From CAWDDG01 sp963801065 (lineage in GTDB: Bacteria > Actinomycetota > Actinomycetes > Jiangellales > Jiangellaceae), in assembly GCA_963801065.1 (NCBI GenBank), contig CAWDDG010000001.1:29903-93902 (forward strand): a stretch of DNA of 64,000 nt, in the 5' to 3' direction. Of the stretch, positions 8,497 through 17,350 are shown piece by piece. Position 1 is the first letter of the stretch; every line of letters begins with the position of its first letter. The notes below the pieces were generated by a model that was given only the letters and a program-made list of their open reading frames with translations, had not been told where the DNA came from and searched no databases. Position numbers and translations under genes: made by a program.

Positions 8497-9492
8497 ATGC
8501 CACGTGGGCGTCCCCCCCGCGAGCAGGTGTACCAGCGCCTGGACATCCAGATCGCGGAGCTGTGGCAGCGACTCGGTGGCTTGCCGAGCCCGGCCGAGTC
8601 GGCAGGCATCTGGCGTGGGATCTGGTTTGAGGAGGCCCACCACTCCACCGCGCTCGAGGGCAACACACTCGTGCTCAAGCAGGTCGAGCAGCTGCTGGCC
8701 GAGGGCCGAGCCGTAGGGGACAAGCAGCTGAGGGAGTACATGGAGGTCAAGGGCTATGCCAACGCTGCGTCCTGGGTCTACGGCCAGGGCATATCCCCTG
8801 AGCGCATCGATCCCGACGGATTCGTTATGCATGCCGATCTGCGCCAGATCCACCACCTGGCTATGCAACCCGTGTGGGACGTGGGCCCCCACCCCGATGC
8901 CGGGCCGGATGAGTCGCCAGGCAAATACCGCCGTCACGACATTCATCCATTCCCAGGTGGGATGACCCCCTCAGCGTGGTCCCTCGTCGACTCCGAGGTG
9001 ACATCGTGGATCAACGAGGCGAACGCTCTGGAGACACGCACGCCGACCTTCCCGGAAGAGATCGCTGCTCTGCATGCTCGCTTCGAGCAGATCCATCCGT
9101 TCATCGACGGTAACGGTCGTGCTGGACGCCTTGTGATGAACCTGCTGCTGGTCAGGCGCGGCTACCCTCCGGCAATCATCTACAAGAATCAACGTGCGGC
9201 CTACCTGGCTTCGCTGCGCCGGGCCGACGCTGGCGAGCCGGGTGCTCTGGGTGAGCTCATCGCTCGAGCAATCCTTGACAACCTTTACAAATTCGTCGTC
9301 CCCGCCGTCGCCGGTCCGGCACGCCTGGTTCCGCTGATCGCGCTTGCGACTCGGCACCTGAATGCAAATGCGTTGAGGGCGGCTGCAGTTCGCGGTGCGC
9401 TCCAGGCGACCAAAGGTGCGGATGGCCAATGGCGATCAAGCCGCCATTGGGTCGACGAGTACATCCGCACCAAGCATCGTCGCCGCTACTAA
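8497..9492 (+). CDS. Fic-domain protein (probable AMP transferase), class II
   Basis: 331-residue Fic protein. Fic enzymes usually transfer AMP from ATP to a hydroxyl of a target protein. The inhibitory motif S(T)xxxE(G/N) is read as STALEGN at residues 50-56, in the N-terminal half, which defines class II. The catalytic motif HPFIDGNGRAGR starts at H200 and is complete. The C-terminal part is basic and ends KHRRRY, possibly a winged-helix remnant. AGGAG at 8486-8490 fixes the start at 8497. The gene stands alone behind tRNA-Ser, with no antitoxin ORF recognised; with a built-in inhibitory helix none is needed. The target is unknown. Placement next to a tRNA suggests acquisition. Confidence 0.92.
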   Translation: MPRGRPPREQVYQRLDIQIAELWQRLGGLPSPAESAGIWRGIWFEEAHHSTALEGNTLVLKQVEQLLAEGRAVGDKQLREYMEVKGYANAASWVYGQGISPERIDPDGFVMHADLRQIHHLAMQPVWDVGPHPDAGPDESPGKYRRHDIHPFPGGMTPSAWSLVDSEVTSWINEANALETRTPTFPEEIAALHARFEQIHPFIDGNGRAGRLVMNLLLVRRGYPPAIIYKNQRAAYLASLRRADAGEPGALGELIARAILDNLYKFVVPAVAGPARLVPLIALATRHLNANALRAAAVRGALQATKGADGQWRSSRHWVDEYIRTKHRRRY

Positions 9493-9664
9493 CTGCCCCC
9501 GCCCGCTGGCCGTGGCGCACGTAAACGGCGGCGCGACCGAGGGCCCAGCCGAGCTGGAACAGGGCTCATACTCATACCTCCGCTTCGCGTCGCGACGACT
9601 GGGCGGGCCCCACGGGCAACCTCGGTTAGGCTCGTCGCCTCCCCGGGCGAGGAAGGGGCGACCG

Positions 9665-11215
9665 TTGGACGTCGAGTCGCTCAACGTCTTCCTGCTCGTC
9701 GGTGCCCTGGTACTCGTGGCGGCCGTCGTGGCCGTTCGGTTCAGCGTTCGGCTCGGGCTGCCCAGCCTCGTCCTCTATCTGCTCATCGGCGTTGCCCTGG
9801 GCGAGTCGGGCATCGGGATCCACTTCGAGGACGCGGAGCTGACCCAGGCCCTGGGCTTCGCCGCGCTGGTCGTGATCCTGGCCGAGGGTGGCCTCACGAC
9901 CAGCTGGGCCGCGGTCCGTCCATCCCTTGCCATCGGCGTGTCGCTGGCGACGGTCGGCGTGGCCGTCAGCACCACCGTCATGGCGCTGGTCGGACGGTAC
10001 GTGCTCGACCTCGACTGGACGCTCGCAGTCCTGTTGGGTGCGGTGTTCGCACCAACGGACGCGGCGGCGGTGTTCTCGACGCTGCGCCGGGTGCCGCTAC
10101 GGCCACGGCTGTCGGGCGCGCTCGAGGCAGAGTCGGGGTTGAACGACGCGCCGACCGTTGTACTCGTGACCCTCGTCGCCGCGGGCGAGGTCGCCGAGCG
10201 AGGCATCGGGGCGCTCGCTCTCACGATGGTGTACGAGCTGTTGGTCGGCACCGCGATCGGTTACGCGGTCGGCCGGGTGGGTGCGGCGCTGGTGCGGCGG
10301 GCGGCGTTGCCCGCGTCCGGGCTCTACCCGCTGGTGGTCATGACGCTGGCCGTCCTGGCCTACGCATCGGGCGCCGTGCTCCACGCCAGCGGCTTCGCTG
10401 CGGTGTACATCGCCGCGCTCGTACTCGGCAACTCCGCCCTCCCGCACCGCGCGGCGACCCGGTCGTTCGCCGAAGGCCTGGCCTGGGTGGCGCAGATCGG
10501 GCTGTTCGTCATGCTCGGCCTCCTCGCCTCGCCGTCGCGGATGCCGGAGGCGTTCGTCCCGGCCCTCGTGGCCGGGTTCGCCCTGACACTGCTCGCCAGG
10601 CCCCTGTCGGTGCTGGCTTCCGCGCTTCCCTTCCGCCTGCCCAGGGGAGAACAGGTGTTCCTGTCCTGGGCGGGTCTGCGTGGCGCTGTCCCGGTGGTGC
10701 TTGCGACGATCCCACTCGCCCGGGGTGTCGACGACGCTGCGTGGCTGTTCGCCGTCGTGTTCATCGTGGCGGTCGTCTTCACCATGCTCCAGGCTCCGAC
10801 GCTGCCCTGGCTGGCGGGGGCGCTCGGCGTCGGAGGCGACGCTCAGTCGCAGGACACCGACGTCGAGTCCGCGCCGCTGGACCGGCTCGACGCCGACGTC
10901 ATCCAGGTCCGGGTACCGGCGCGGTCGCAGCTGCACGGTGTCGAGATCGGCGAGCTGCGCCTGCCCGCCGGCGTCGCAGTAGCGCTCGTCGTGCGCAACG
11001 ACCGGAGCTTCGTCCCCGACGCGAGGACGAAGCTCCGGCACGGCGACGAGATGCTCATCGTCGCTCCGCGACGGTTGCGCGAGGCGACGGAGCGACGGAT
11101 GCGGGCCGTGAGCCGCAGCGGAAGGCTTGCCGGCTGGTTCGGGGAGCAGGGCAAGCCCGACGACCACGAGCCGCCGCCGCTACGGCGTACGTTCTGGCGC
11201 GGCCGCCGACGCTGA
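9665..11215 (+). CDS. Cation/proton antiporter, CPA1 (NhaP/CvrA) type with TrkA-C domain
   Basis: 516-residue membrane antiporter. About 12 hydrophobic segments occupy residues 1-395, starting NVFLLVGALVLVAAVVAVRF. Within them FAPTDAAAVF and ESGLNDAPTVVLV carry the aspartates conserved in Na+/H+ and K+/H+ exchangers, and SWAGLRGAVPVVLATIP is the CPA1 signature. The soluble tail (about 405-490) contains a TrkA-C-like domain (EIGELRLPAGVAVALVVRND), typical of K+/H+ antiporters such as CvrA. The TTG start at 9665 follows GAGGAAGGGG and begins right at the first helix; the open frame upstream lacks family features. Ion specificity is inferred only. Confidence 0.88.
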   Translation: MDVESLNVFLLVGALVLVAAVVAVRFSVRLGLPSLVLYLLIGVALGESGIGIHFEDAELTQALGFAALVVILAEGGLTTSWAAVRPSLAIGVSLATVGVAVSTTVMALVGRYVLDLDWTLAVLLGAVFAPTDAAAVFSTLRRVPLRPRLSGALEAESGLNDAPTVVLVTLVAAGEVAERGIGALALTMVYELLVGTAIGYAVGRVGAALVRRAALPASGLYPLVVMTLAVLAYASGAVLHASGFAAVYIAALVLGNSALPHRAATRSFAEGLAWVAQIGLFVMLGLLASPSRMPEAFVPALVAGFALTLLARPLSVLASALPFRLPRGEQVFLSWAGLRGAVPVVLATIPLARGVDDAAWLFAVVFIVAVVFTMLQAPTLPWLAGALGVGGDAQSQDTDVESAPLDRLDADVIQVRVPARSQLHGVEIGELRLPAGVAVALVVRNDRSFVPDARTKLRHGDEMLIVAPRRLREATERRMRAVSRSGRLAGWFGEQGKPDDHEPPPLRRTFWRGRRR

Positions 11216-11261
11216 GGGGTGTCATTGTTGATCGACCGGTCGCATAGCGGTGGGCTCGGGC

Positions 11262-11824
11262 TCAGCAGGGCGGGAGCGGCGTCGCCGTGACGGTCGCCGA
11301 GGGTGCGGGAGCCGGCGCCCCTTCCAGAGGTGCGAGCGCTTCGAACGCGGCGCCGACGACCAGGTCGACCGTCCCGTCGGTCCGGTTGTCCGGCACGAAC
11401 ACGGCCCCGGGGACCTGAGCCATGACCAGGTTCGCAGCGGCCTGGCTGTCCGGGCTTGCCCGGACCTCCGCCGCCGTCGCCACCTGCCGGCCCGACGGGT
11501 CGTTGGCGACGTCCAGGATCGCAAAGCCGCGCTTGCGCATCTCGCCCGCTGTGCTGGACGCAAGCCCGTTGCGGTTGGTCGCGTTGTAGACGTTGAGCCG
11601 GATCTCCGCCGGTGGCGGTGCATCGGTCGGCGCGGCCGGGATGCAGGTCGGGGCGACGATGCCGACGTCGGCCTCGTCGTCACCAGGATTCGTGATGTAG
11701 ATCCACGCGTACAACCCGGCGACGAAGACGAACCCGGCGAGAGACAGCAGCGTGACGGCCGTCCTCTTGTGCCGCCGATCGGCAGGGCGGCGGCGGTGTC
11801 CTCCAGCTCGGGCTGCGCGGCCAT
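11262..11824 (-). CDS. LytR C-terminal domain protein, with apparent frameshift near its N-terminus
   Basis: Small membrane-anchored protein of the LytR_C family: one N-terminal helix, then an extracytoplasmic domain with IRLNVYNATNRNGLAS and VVGAAFEAL, and a proline/alanine tail ending in a cysteine. The domain occurs on cell-wall ligase-like proteins and alone. The part from about 11,770 down (HKRTAVTLLSLAGFVFVAGL, the helix) has no start codon in its own frame; the only well-placed start, ATG at 11824 (MAAQPELEDTAAALPI), is in another phase and runs into the domain if one base is added near 11,775. I read this as one gene with a one-base deletion or a sequencing error. Confidence 0.75.
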
Positions 11825-11858
11825 CGAGCCTCCGGGTGCCGGGGCCGAGAGGTTCTAG

Positions 11859-12185
11859 TCAAGCGAGCCTAATCGGGAAGTCTCGCGGTTCGCCGCTAAT
11901 TGGGAGAACTCGGGCATGGATCACCGGGCGCTGCTGCAATGCCGCGCGTAGCGCCCGGTGCAGGCCGTCCTCGAGGTAGAGCTCGCCGTGCCACTCGATG
12001 ACGTGGGCGAAAATATCGCCGTAGAAGGTCGAGTCCTCGGCGAGCAGCGCATCGAGGTCGAGCGTCCGCTTGGTGGTGACCAGCTCGTCCAGCCGTACTT
12101 GGCGCGGGGGAAGATCCGACCACGCGCGGAAGGTCGTGCTGTGGTCTGGATACGGCCTCCCGTCTCCGACCCGCTTGAAGATCAC
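11859..12185 (-). CDS. Small ParB/sulfiredoxin-like conserved protein (often auto-named VapB)
   Basis: 108-residue actinobacterial protein with GTG start at 12185. It contains RQVRLDELVTTKRTLDLDALLAEDS and HGELYLEDGLHRALRAALQQR. The YLEDGLHRALRAAL block resembles the nucleotide-binding helix of ParB/sulfiredoxin folds. Databases often call this family VapB antitoxin, but no VapC toxin gene is adjacent and the resemblance to known antitoxins is weak. It is usually found next to the LytR_C gene, as here (34 bases away, same strand). I judge the conservation certain and the function unknown. Confidence 0.7.
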   Translation of the reverse strand: MIFKRVGDGRPYPDHSTTFRAWSDLPPRQVRLDELVTTKRTLDLDALLAEDSTFYGDIFAHVIEWHGELYLEDGLHRALRAALQQRPVIHARVLPISGEPRDFPIRLA

Positions 12186-12246
12186 CCCCGGTAGTTTACG
12201 GCCACCTGGCTAGGCTGCCCGGGGGAAAGGCGGAGGGGAGCGCGGC

Positions 12247-13866
12247 ATGGCCGAGGCGAAGGCCGACATCGTGACGACGGTCCGCGAGGGCTACGCGTTC
12301 GACGGCCCGTGCGTCGAGCTCGGCGCGCTCGTCGTCGACGGTGCGCCCCGCGCCGAAGCGAAGGTCCGGGTGCCCCTGGCGATGTTGAACCGGCACGGCC
12401 TCGTGGCCGGCGCCACGGGTACCGGCAAGACCAAGACGCTGCAACTCATGGCCGAGCAGCTGTCGCACTCTGGTGTCCCCGTCTTCGCCGCCGACATCAA
12501 GGGTGACCTGTCCGGGTTGGGGTCGCCCGGCGAGGTCAACGAGAAGATCACCTCCAGGGCCGAGGGCATCGGCCAGGCGTGGCAGCCCACCGCCTATCCG
12601 ATCGAACTCCTCCGGTTGGGGGAGTCCGGGACGGGCGTACCGGTGCGTGCGACCGTGACGTCGTTCGGGCCCACGCTGCTGTCCAAGGTGCTGCAGCTCA
12701 ACGACACCCAGGAGAGTTCGCTCGGACTGGTCTTCCACTACGCCGACCAGGCCGGCCTGCCGCTGCTCGACCTCAAGGACCTGCGGGCCGTCATCCAGCA
12801 CATCACCTCCGACGAGGGCAAGAAGGAGCTCGAGGAGCTCGGTGGGCTGGCCAAGCCGACCGCTGGGGTGATCCTCCGCGAGCTCATCAACTTCGCAGAG
12901 TCCGGGGGCGATACGTTCTTCGGCGAGCCCGAGTTCGAGGTCGAGCAGCTCTTGCGCGTGGCCGACGACGGTCGCGGCGTCATCACGCTTCTGGAGCTCC
13001 CGGGTGTGCAAGACCGTCCGGTGCTCTTCTCGACCTTTCTCATGTGGCTGCTGGCTGAGCTGTTCGAGGTGATGCCCGAGGTCGGTGACGTCGACCGGCC
13101 GAAGCTGGTGTTCTTCTTCGACGAGGCACACCTGTTGTTCAAGGACGCATCCCGGGACTTCATGAACGCACTCATCCAGACGGCTCGATTGATCCGCTCC
13201 AAGGGCATTGGGGTCTTCTTTGTCACGCAGACACCCAAGGACGTGCACGAGGACGTGCTCGCCCAGCTCGGCAGTCGCGTGCAGCATCAGCTGCGTGCGT
13301 TCACGCCCAACGACGCCGATGCGCTGAAGGCGACGGTGCGGACCTACCCGACGTCGTCGTACGACCTCGAGGCATTGCTGCAGGCTCTCGGGATCGGGGA
13401 GGGCGTCGTCACCGTGATGTCGGAGAAGGGCGCCCCGACGCCCGTGGCGCACGCCATGATGCCTGCGCCCCAGTCGCTCATGGCGCCGTCGGACCCGTCG
13501 GTTCTCTCGGAGATCGTCACAGCATCTGCGCTGGCGCCCTTGTACTCCGAGCCCATCGACCGCGAGTCCGCGTACGAACGGCTGACCGGGAAGATCGCCG
13601 CGGGTCCGGGTGCCCCGGTTGAGCCCCCGCTACCGCACCCGAGCACGACCGACGCCGAGCGTCTCGAGGCAGAGATCCTCGGCATCCCGCCCCAGCAGCC
13701 CGCGCCGGCTCCGCCGCCGCGTGCGGGCAAGGCGCAACCGACAGGCGGCGGCGTCATCGACAACGTGCTGGGCTCGTCGGCGTTCGAGAGCTTCCTGAAG
13801 TCGGCCGGCGCAGCCCTGGGTCGCGAGATCTCCCGCGGCATGTTCGGCAATCGCCGCCGCCGCTGA
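12247..13866 (+). CDS. HerA-like ATPase (DUF853 family)
   Basis: 539-residue ATPase of the HerA/FtsK superfamily branch DUF853. Walker A is GATGTGKT at residues 55-62, and a Walker B-like LVFFFDEAHLLF lies near residue 286. FFVTQTPKDVHEDVLAQLG and the arginine-containing QHQLRAFTPNDADALKA follow, all typical of the family. The C-terminal third is proline-rich and ends with a basic GREISRGMFGNRRRR. Members are thought to act on DNA or as translocases, but no role is proven. It starts with ATG close behind a GGAGGGGAGC ribosome region. It is isolated from DNA repair genes here. Confidence 0.9.
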   Translation: MAEAKADIVTTVREGYAFDGPCVELGALVVDGAPRAEAKVRVPLAMLNRHGLVAGATGTGKTKTLQLMAEQLSHSGVPVFAADIKGDLSGLGSPGEVNEKITSRAEGIGQAWQPTAYPIELLRLGESGTGVPVRATVTSFGPTLLSKVLQLNDTQESSLGLVFHYADQAGLPLLDLKDLRAVIQHITSDEGKKELEELGGLAKPTAGVILRELINFAESGGDTFFGEPEFEVEQLLRVADDGRGVITLLELPGVQDRPVLFSTFLMWLLAELFEVMPEVGDVDRPKLVFFFDEAHLLFKDASRDFMNALIQTARLIRSKGIGVFFVTQTPKDVHEDVLAQLGSRVQHQLRAFTPNDADALKATVRTYPTSSYDLEALLQALGIGEGVVTVMSEKGAPTPVAHAMMPAPQSLMAPSDPSVLSEIVTASALAPLYSEPIDRESAYERLTGKIAAGPGAPVEPPLPHPSTTDAERLEAEILGIPPQQPAPAPPPRAGKAQPTGGGVIDNVLGSSAFESFLKSAGAALGREISRGMFGNRRRR

Positions 13867-13901
13867 CGCGCCGGACACCCGTTCTTCACGGAGACGTAGC
13901 T

Positions 13902-14807
13902 GTGCCCGAGATACCCGTTCGCTACCGCTCTGCCGACGAGGACAGCGCCCGATGGCTCGGCTTCCCGTTCCGGCAGGGCGACATTGTGATCAGCACGCGG
14001 TCCAAGAGCGGTACGACGTGGGTGCAGATGATCTGCGCGTTGCTGGTATTCCAGACCCCGGACCTGCCGGCGTCGCTGTCGCAGTTGTCGCCCTGGCTGG
14101 ACTGGCTGATCACCCCTCGCGCCGAGGTGTATGCGCAGCTCGCTGCCCAAGAGCATCGGCGGTTCGTCAAGACCCACACCCCGCTCGATGGGATACCTCT
14201 CGACTCGAGGGCCACCTACATCGTGGTCGCCAGGCACCCGCTGGACATGGCCGTGTCGCTGTACCACCAGGGCGACAACCTCGATCGTGAGCGACTCCGC
14301 CAGCTCACCGGCCAGCCCGAGCCCGACGGCCCGCCGTCTCCACGTCCGACGTTGCGTGAGTGGCTGCGCGCATGGATAGACCGCGACGTCAGCCCAGAGG
14401 AGGAGATGGACTCGCTGCCGGGCGTGCTGTGGCACCTGTCCGACGCCTGGAACCGCCGCGGCGGCGAGCCACGTGTGGTGCTCGTGCACTACGACGATCT
14501 GTCCGCCGACCTCGAGGGCGAGATGCGCCGCCTCGCGGCGGTGCTGGGAATGACCGTCCCCGACGCGACCTGGTCCAGTCTCGTGAAGGCAGCCACGTTC
14601 AAGCACATGCGGGCCAATGCCGACCGGATCGTTCCAGACCCGTCACGCGTCCTCAAGGATCGCGCAGCTTTCTTTCGGCGGGGCGCTTCCGGGTCAGGCA
14701 GTGCGCTGCTCACCGACCACGAGTTGGCCCACTACCATGCACGCTCGGCACAGATGGCACCAGCAGACCTGCTGGCGTGGCTCCACCGCGAGAACCTATG
14801 CGGGTGA
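13902..14807 (+). CDS. Sulfotransferase (PAPS-dependent)
   Basis: 301-residue sulfotransferase domain protein. The 5'-phosphosulfate loop RSKSGTTWVQM lies near residue 32, and the 3'-phosphate motif YIVVARHPLDMAVSLYHQ near 107-123, giving the cofactor site. FVKTHTPLDGIP and VLVHYDDLSADLEGEMRRLA are further landmarks. Such enzymes move sulfate from PAPS to hydroxyl groups of small molecules or lipids. The start is GTG at 13902, 35 bases after the HerA-like gene. No PAPS biosynthesis or natural-product genes are next to it, so the acceptor is unknown. The overall architecture resembles cytosolic aryl/alcohol sulfotransferases. Confidence 0.93.
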   Translation: MPEIPVRYRSADEDSARWLGFPFRQGDIVISTRSKSGTTWVQMICALLVFQTPDLPASLSQLSPWLDWLITPRAEVYAQLAAQEHRRFVKTHTPLDGIPLDSRATYIVVARHPLDMAVSLYHQGDNLDRERLRQLTGQPEPDGPPSPRPTLREWLRAWIDRDVSPEEEMDSLPGVLWHLSDAWNRRGGEPRVVLVHYDDLSADLEGEMRRLAAVLGMTVPDATWSSLVKAATFKHMRANADRIVPDPSRVLKDRAAFFRRGASGSGSALLTDHELAHYHARSAQMAPADLLAWLHRENLCG

Positions 14808-14836
14808 CCTGTGCGGCCATGCTGAACCGACGAAGG

Positions 14837-15793
14837 CTACGCGGCTGTTCCGCTGAGGCCGGACACGTTGGCGCGGTGCACTTGTGGGCTGATGCCGCGT
14901 ACGCGCTTGAAGGCGGTGCTCAGTGCGAAGGGGCTGCCGTAGCCGACCTGCCGAGCCACGGCGCCGACTGTCGCGTGCGGCTCACGGAGCAGATCGGCGG
15001 CCAGGGTCAGCCGCCAGCCGGTGAGGTAGGACATCGGTGGCTCGCCCACCAGATCGGTGAAGCGGCGGGCCAACGCCGCGCGGGAAACCCCTGTCGCAGC
15101 GGCGAGCGAGGCGACCGTCCAGGGGTCGGCCGGGTTGTTGTGGAGCATCCGCAGGGCGCGGCCGACAACGGGGTCGCTGTCGGCCCGGTACCAGGCCGGT
15201 GCGTCGGCCTCCGGGCGGGAGAACCAGGTCCGGAGGACCGTGACGAGCAACAGGTCGAGCAGCCGGTCCAGAACGACTTCCTGGCCCTGGTCATCCTTGA
15301 CGATCTCGGCGCCGAGCAACGGGATCAGCGTCCGGTTCCAGTCACCGCTCGGGAGGATCACCAGCGATGGCAGGGCGCCGAGCAACCGCTGGCTGACCTC
15401 GCCGCGCATCTGATATGTGCCGATGAGCATCGTCGTCGAGCCGTCCGGGTCATTGCCCCAGGTGCGGACGCCGAGATCCATCGCCTGGGCGAGCTCCTTC
15501 CCGTCCGGGGTGGTGCAGCGCTGCCCGGGATGGATCACGACTTGGGGCAGTGTTGCCGGGTCATCGGCAAACGTGAACGGATCCGCGCCGCGGGTGATGG
15601 CGACATCGCCGGGACACAGCCGCACCGCACCGCCGTCGTCAGGGACCACCCATGCCTCGCCGCGCATCAGCGCCACGAGGGAGAGCGGTGCTCGGTCCTG
15701 GACCCGCACCGACCATGGCGGGTTCATGATCGAGCGGAGCAGGAACGCTCCTCGGGCCCTAGGCCCGTCCAGGAGACCGGTGAGTGCGTCCAT
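14837..15793 (-). CDS. AraC-family regulator with cupin sensor domain
   Basis: 318-residue regulator. The N-terminal cupin-type sensor (about 1-190) has VRLCPGDVAITRGADPFTF; the C-terminal DNA-binding domain has two helix-turn-helix units, with WTVASLAAATGVSRAALARR and VGAVARQVGYGSPFALSTAF. The frame is open upstream, but ATG 15793 begins the canonical MDALTGLLDGPRARGAF. It is transcribed away from the NmrA-like gene with 82 bases between the starts. That is the usual layout where this regulator controls its divergent oxidoreductase in response to a small molecule. Confidence 0.92.
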   Translation of the reverse strand: MDALTGLLDGPRARGAFLLRSIMNPPWSVRVQDRAPLSLVALMRGEAWVVPDDGGAVRLCPGDVAITRGADPFTFADDPATLPQVVIHPGQRCTTPDGKELAQAMDLGVRTWGNDPDGSTTMLIGTYQMRGEVSQRLLGALPSLVILPSGDWNRTLIPLLGAEIVKDDQGQEVVLDRLLDLLLVTVLRTWFSRPEADAPAWYRADSDPVVGRALRMLHNNPADPWTVASLAAATGVSRAALARRFTDLVGEPPMSYLTGWRLTLAADLLREPHATVGAVARQVGYGSPFALSTAFKRVRGISPQVHRANVSGLSGTAA

Positions 15794-15875
15794 ACACGGG
15801 AGCGTAGACGCACAGACATGAAAGCGAGCCTCTCGGCTATGGCTCGTCTTGCCATCGTCGGTTTCACTTGACGGC

Positions 15876-16760
15876 ATGACAGAGCAGAAGCAAGAGAAGA
15901 CGACGTTGATCGTCGGTGGCACAGGCAAGACCGGCCGCCGCGTAGCAGAGCGGCTGACGGCGCGCGGCCTACCGGTGCGCGTCGGCTCCCGCTCCGGCGA
16001 GCCACCGTTCGACTGGAACGACCGCGCCACCTGGGCGCCGGCGTTGCGCGGCATGGATGCGGCGTACGTGACGTACTACCCGGACCTGGCGGTCCCGGGG
16101 TCTGCCGACACTGTCGGTGCGTTCGCCGACCTGGCGGTGGACCGAGGTGTCCGGCGGCTGGTCCTGCTGTCCGGCCGCGGCGAGGCGGAGGCCCAACGGG
16201 CCGAGCAACGGGTCCAGGAATCGGGAGCGGACTGGACGATTCTGCGGTCGAGCTGGTTCAGCCAGAACTTCAGCGAGAGCTTTTTCCTGGACTATGTGCT
16301 CGCTGGTGTGATCGCGGTCCCGGCGGGGAACGTGGGGGAGCCGTTCACCGACGTCGACGACATCGCGGATGCCGCAGTCGCAGCGCTGACCGCGGACGGT
16401 CACGCGGGTCAGCTCTACGAACTGACCGGCCCTCGTCTGCTGACCTTCGCCGAGGCCGCCGGGGAGATCTCCGCGGCGACCGGCCGAGACATCCCCTATG
16501 TACCGGTCCCGATGGAGCAGTTCACCACCGGGCTCGCAGAGTACGGAGTACCGGACGACGTGGTGGACCTGCTGGCCTATCTGTTCACCGAGGTGCTGGA
16601 CGGCCGCAACGCGCACGTGACCGACGGCGTACAGCGCGCTCTCGGCCGGCGACCCCGCGACTTCGCCGACTACGCGCGTGACACCGCCGCCACCGGCGTC
16701 TGGACCGTGGACGGAGCGGCAGCGGCTGGGCGCACTCCCGCGGAGCGTGCAGGTGTTTGA
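15876..16760 (+). CDS. NmrA-like NAD(P)-binding protein
   Basis: 294-residue short-chain-dehydrogenase relative of the NmrA / NAD(P)H:quinone reductase type 2 group. The nucleotide motif is LIVGGTGKTGRRVAERL near residues 11-27; LLSGRGEAEAQRAEQRVQ and WTILRSSWFSQNF are typical of the group. ATG at 15876 is used; an in-frame start nine codons upstream has no advantage. It is divergent from the AraC regulator and overlaps the DUF1772 gene, forming a three-gene module often seen in actinobacteria. Members act as redox sensors or reductases; the substrate here is unknown. Confidence 0.9.
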   Translation: MTEQKQEKTTLIVGGTGKTGRRVAERLTARGLPVRVGSRSGEPPFDWNDRATWAPALRGMDAAYVTYYPDLAVPGSADTVGAFADLAVDRGVRRLVLLSGRGEAEAQRAEQRVQESGADWTILRSSWFSQNFSESFFLDYVLAGVIAVPAGNVGEPFTDVDDIADAAVAALTADGHAGQLYELTGPRLLTFAEAAGEISAATGRDIPYVPVPMEQFTTGLAEYGVPDDVVDLLAYLFTEVLDGRNAHVTDGVQRALGRRPRDFADYARDTAATGVWTVDGAAAAGRTPAERAGV

Positions 16761-17253
16761 GGCGTTCCGGTCTGTCTTGCTGGTCGCGGCGACGGTGACC
16801 ATGGGGCTGATGGCGGGCCTGTTCTGTGCCTTCGCCTACTCGGTCATGCCCGGGCTTGGCCAGACAGGCGCCCGCACGTTCGTCGACGCGATGCAGCGGA
16901 TCAACGTGGCGATCCTCAACGGATGGTTCTTCATCATCTTCCTCGGAGCGCTGGTGTTCACCGTGCTGGCCGGGGTGCTCCATCTTCGCGACGACGGGCG
17001 GGCCGTCCTGCCCTGGATCGTGGCTGCGTTCGTCCTCTACGTGGCGGTGCTCGTCATCACCGGCCGCATCAACGTGCCACTCAACAATGAGCTGCTGGCC
17101 GCCGGAGAGCCCGACCGGATCACCGATCTTGCCGCAGTGCGCGAGCGCTTTGAGGCGACATGGGTACGTTGGAACATCGCCCGAGCGGTGGCGTCAACGG
17201 CCGCGTTTGGCTGCCTCTCCTGGGCCCTGGTGCTTCACGGGCGCATCACGTAA
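16753..17253 (+). CDS. DUF1772 membrane protein
   Basis: 166-residue membrane protein (DUF1772, anthrone-oxygenase-like). Four hydrophobic helices: SVLLVAATVTMGLMAGLFCA near the N-terminus, GWFFIIFLGALVFTVLAGVL, LPWIVAAFVLYVAVLVITG, and a last helix AFGCLSWALVLHG. The conserved GRINVPLNNELLAAG lies between helices 3 and 4. The frame opens further upstream (16678), but a start at GTG 16753 overlaps the end of the NmrA-like gene by 8 bases and begins at the first helix. Relatives include small oxygenases in polyketide pathways, but most family members are uncharacterised. Confidence 0.82.
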   Translation: MFEAFRSVLLVAATVTMGLMAGLFCAFAYSVMPGLGQTGARTFVDAMQRINVAILNGWFFIIFLGALVFTVLAGVLHLRDDGRAVLPWIVAAFVLYVAVLVITGRINVPLNNELLAAGEPDRITDLAAVRERFEATWVRWNIARAVASTAAFGCLSWALVLHGRIT

Positions 17254-17265
17254 CGCCGGGAGGAG

Positions 17266-17350
17266 CGGAGGATGCGGGATTCGAACCCGCGAGGGGTTGC
17301 CCCCAACACGCTTTCCAAGCGTGCGCCCTAGGCCACTAGGCGAATCCTCC
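17266..17350 (-). tRNA. tRNA-Ser(GGA)
   Basis: 85-nt serine tRNA on the minus strand. The acceptor stem GGAGGAT pairs with ATCCTCC, with G discriminator. The anticodon arm is CACGC-TTGGAAA-GCGTG with anticodon GGA; a long variable arm (GTTGGGGGCAACCCC region) and the T-loop TTCGAAT follow. CCA is not encoded. It lies just before the SRP RNA and dnaX. Confidence 0.96.

Noticed and set aside
11859..12185. Complete toxin-antitoxin operon
   Set aside because: No toxin-like gene (PIN, RelE, MazF) is adjacent; the neighbour is a LytR_C envelope protein.
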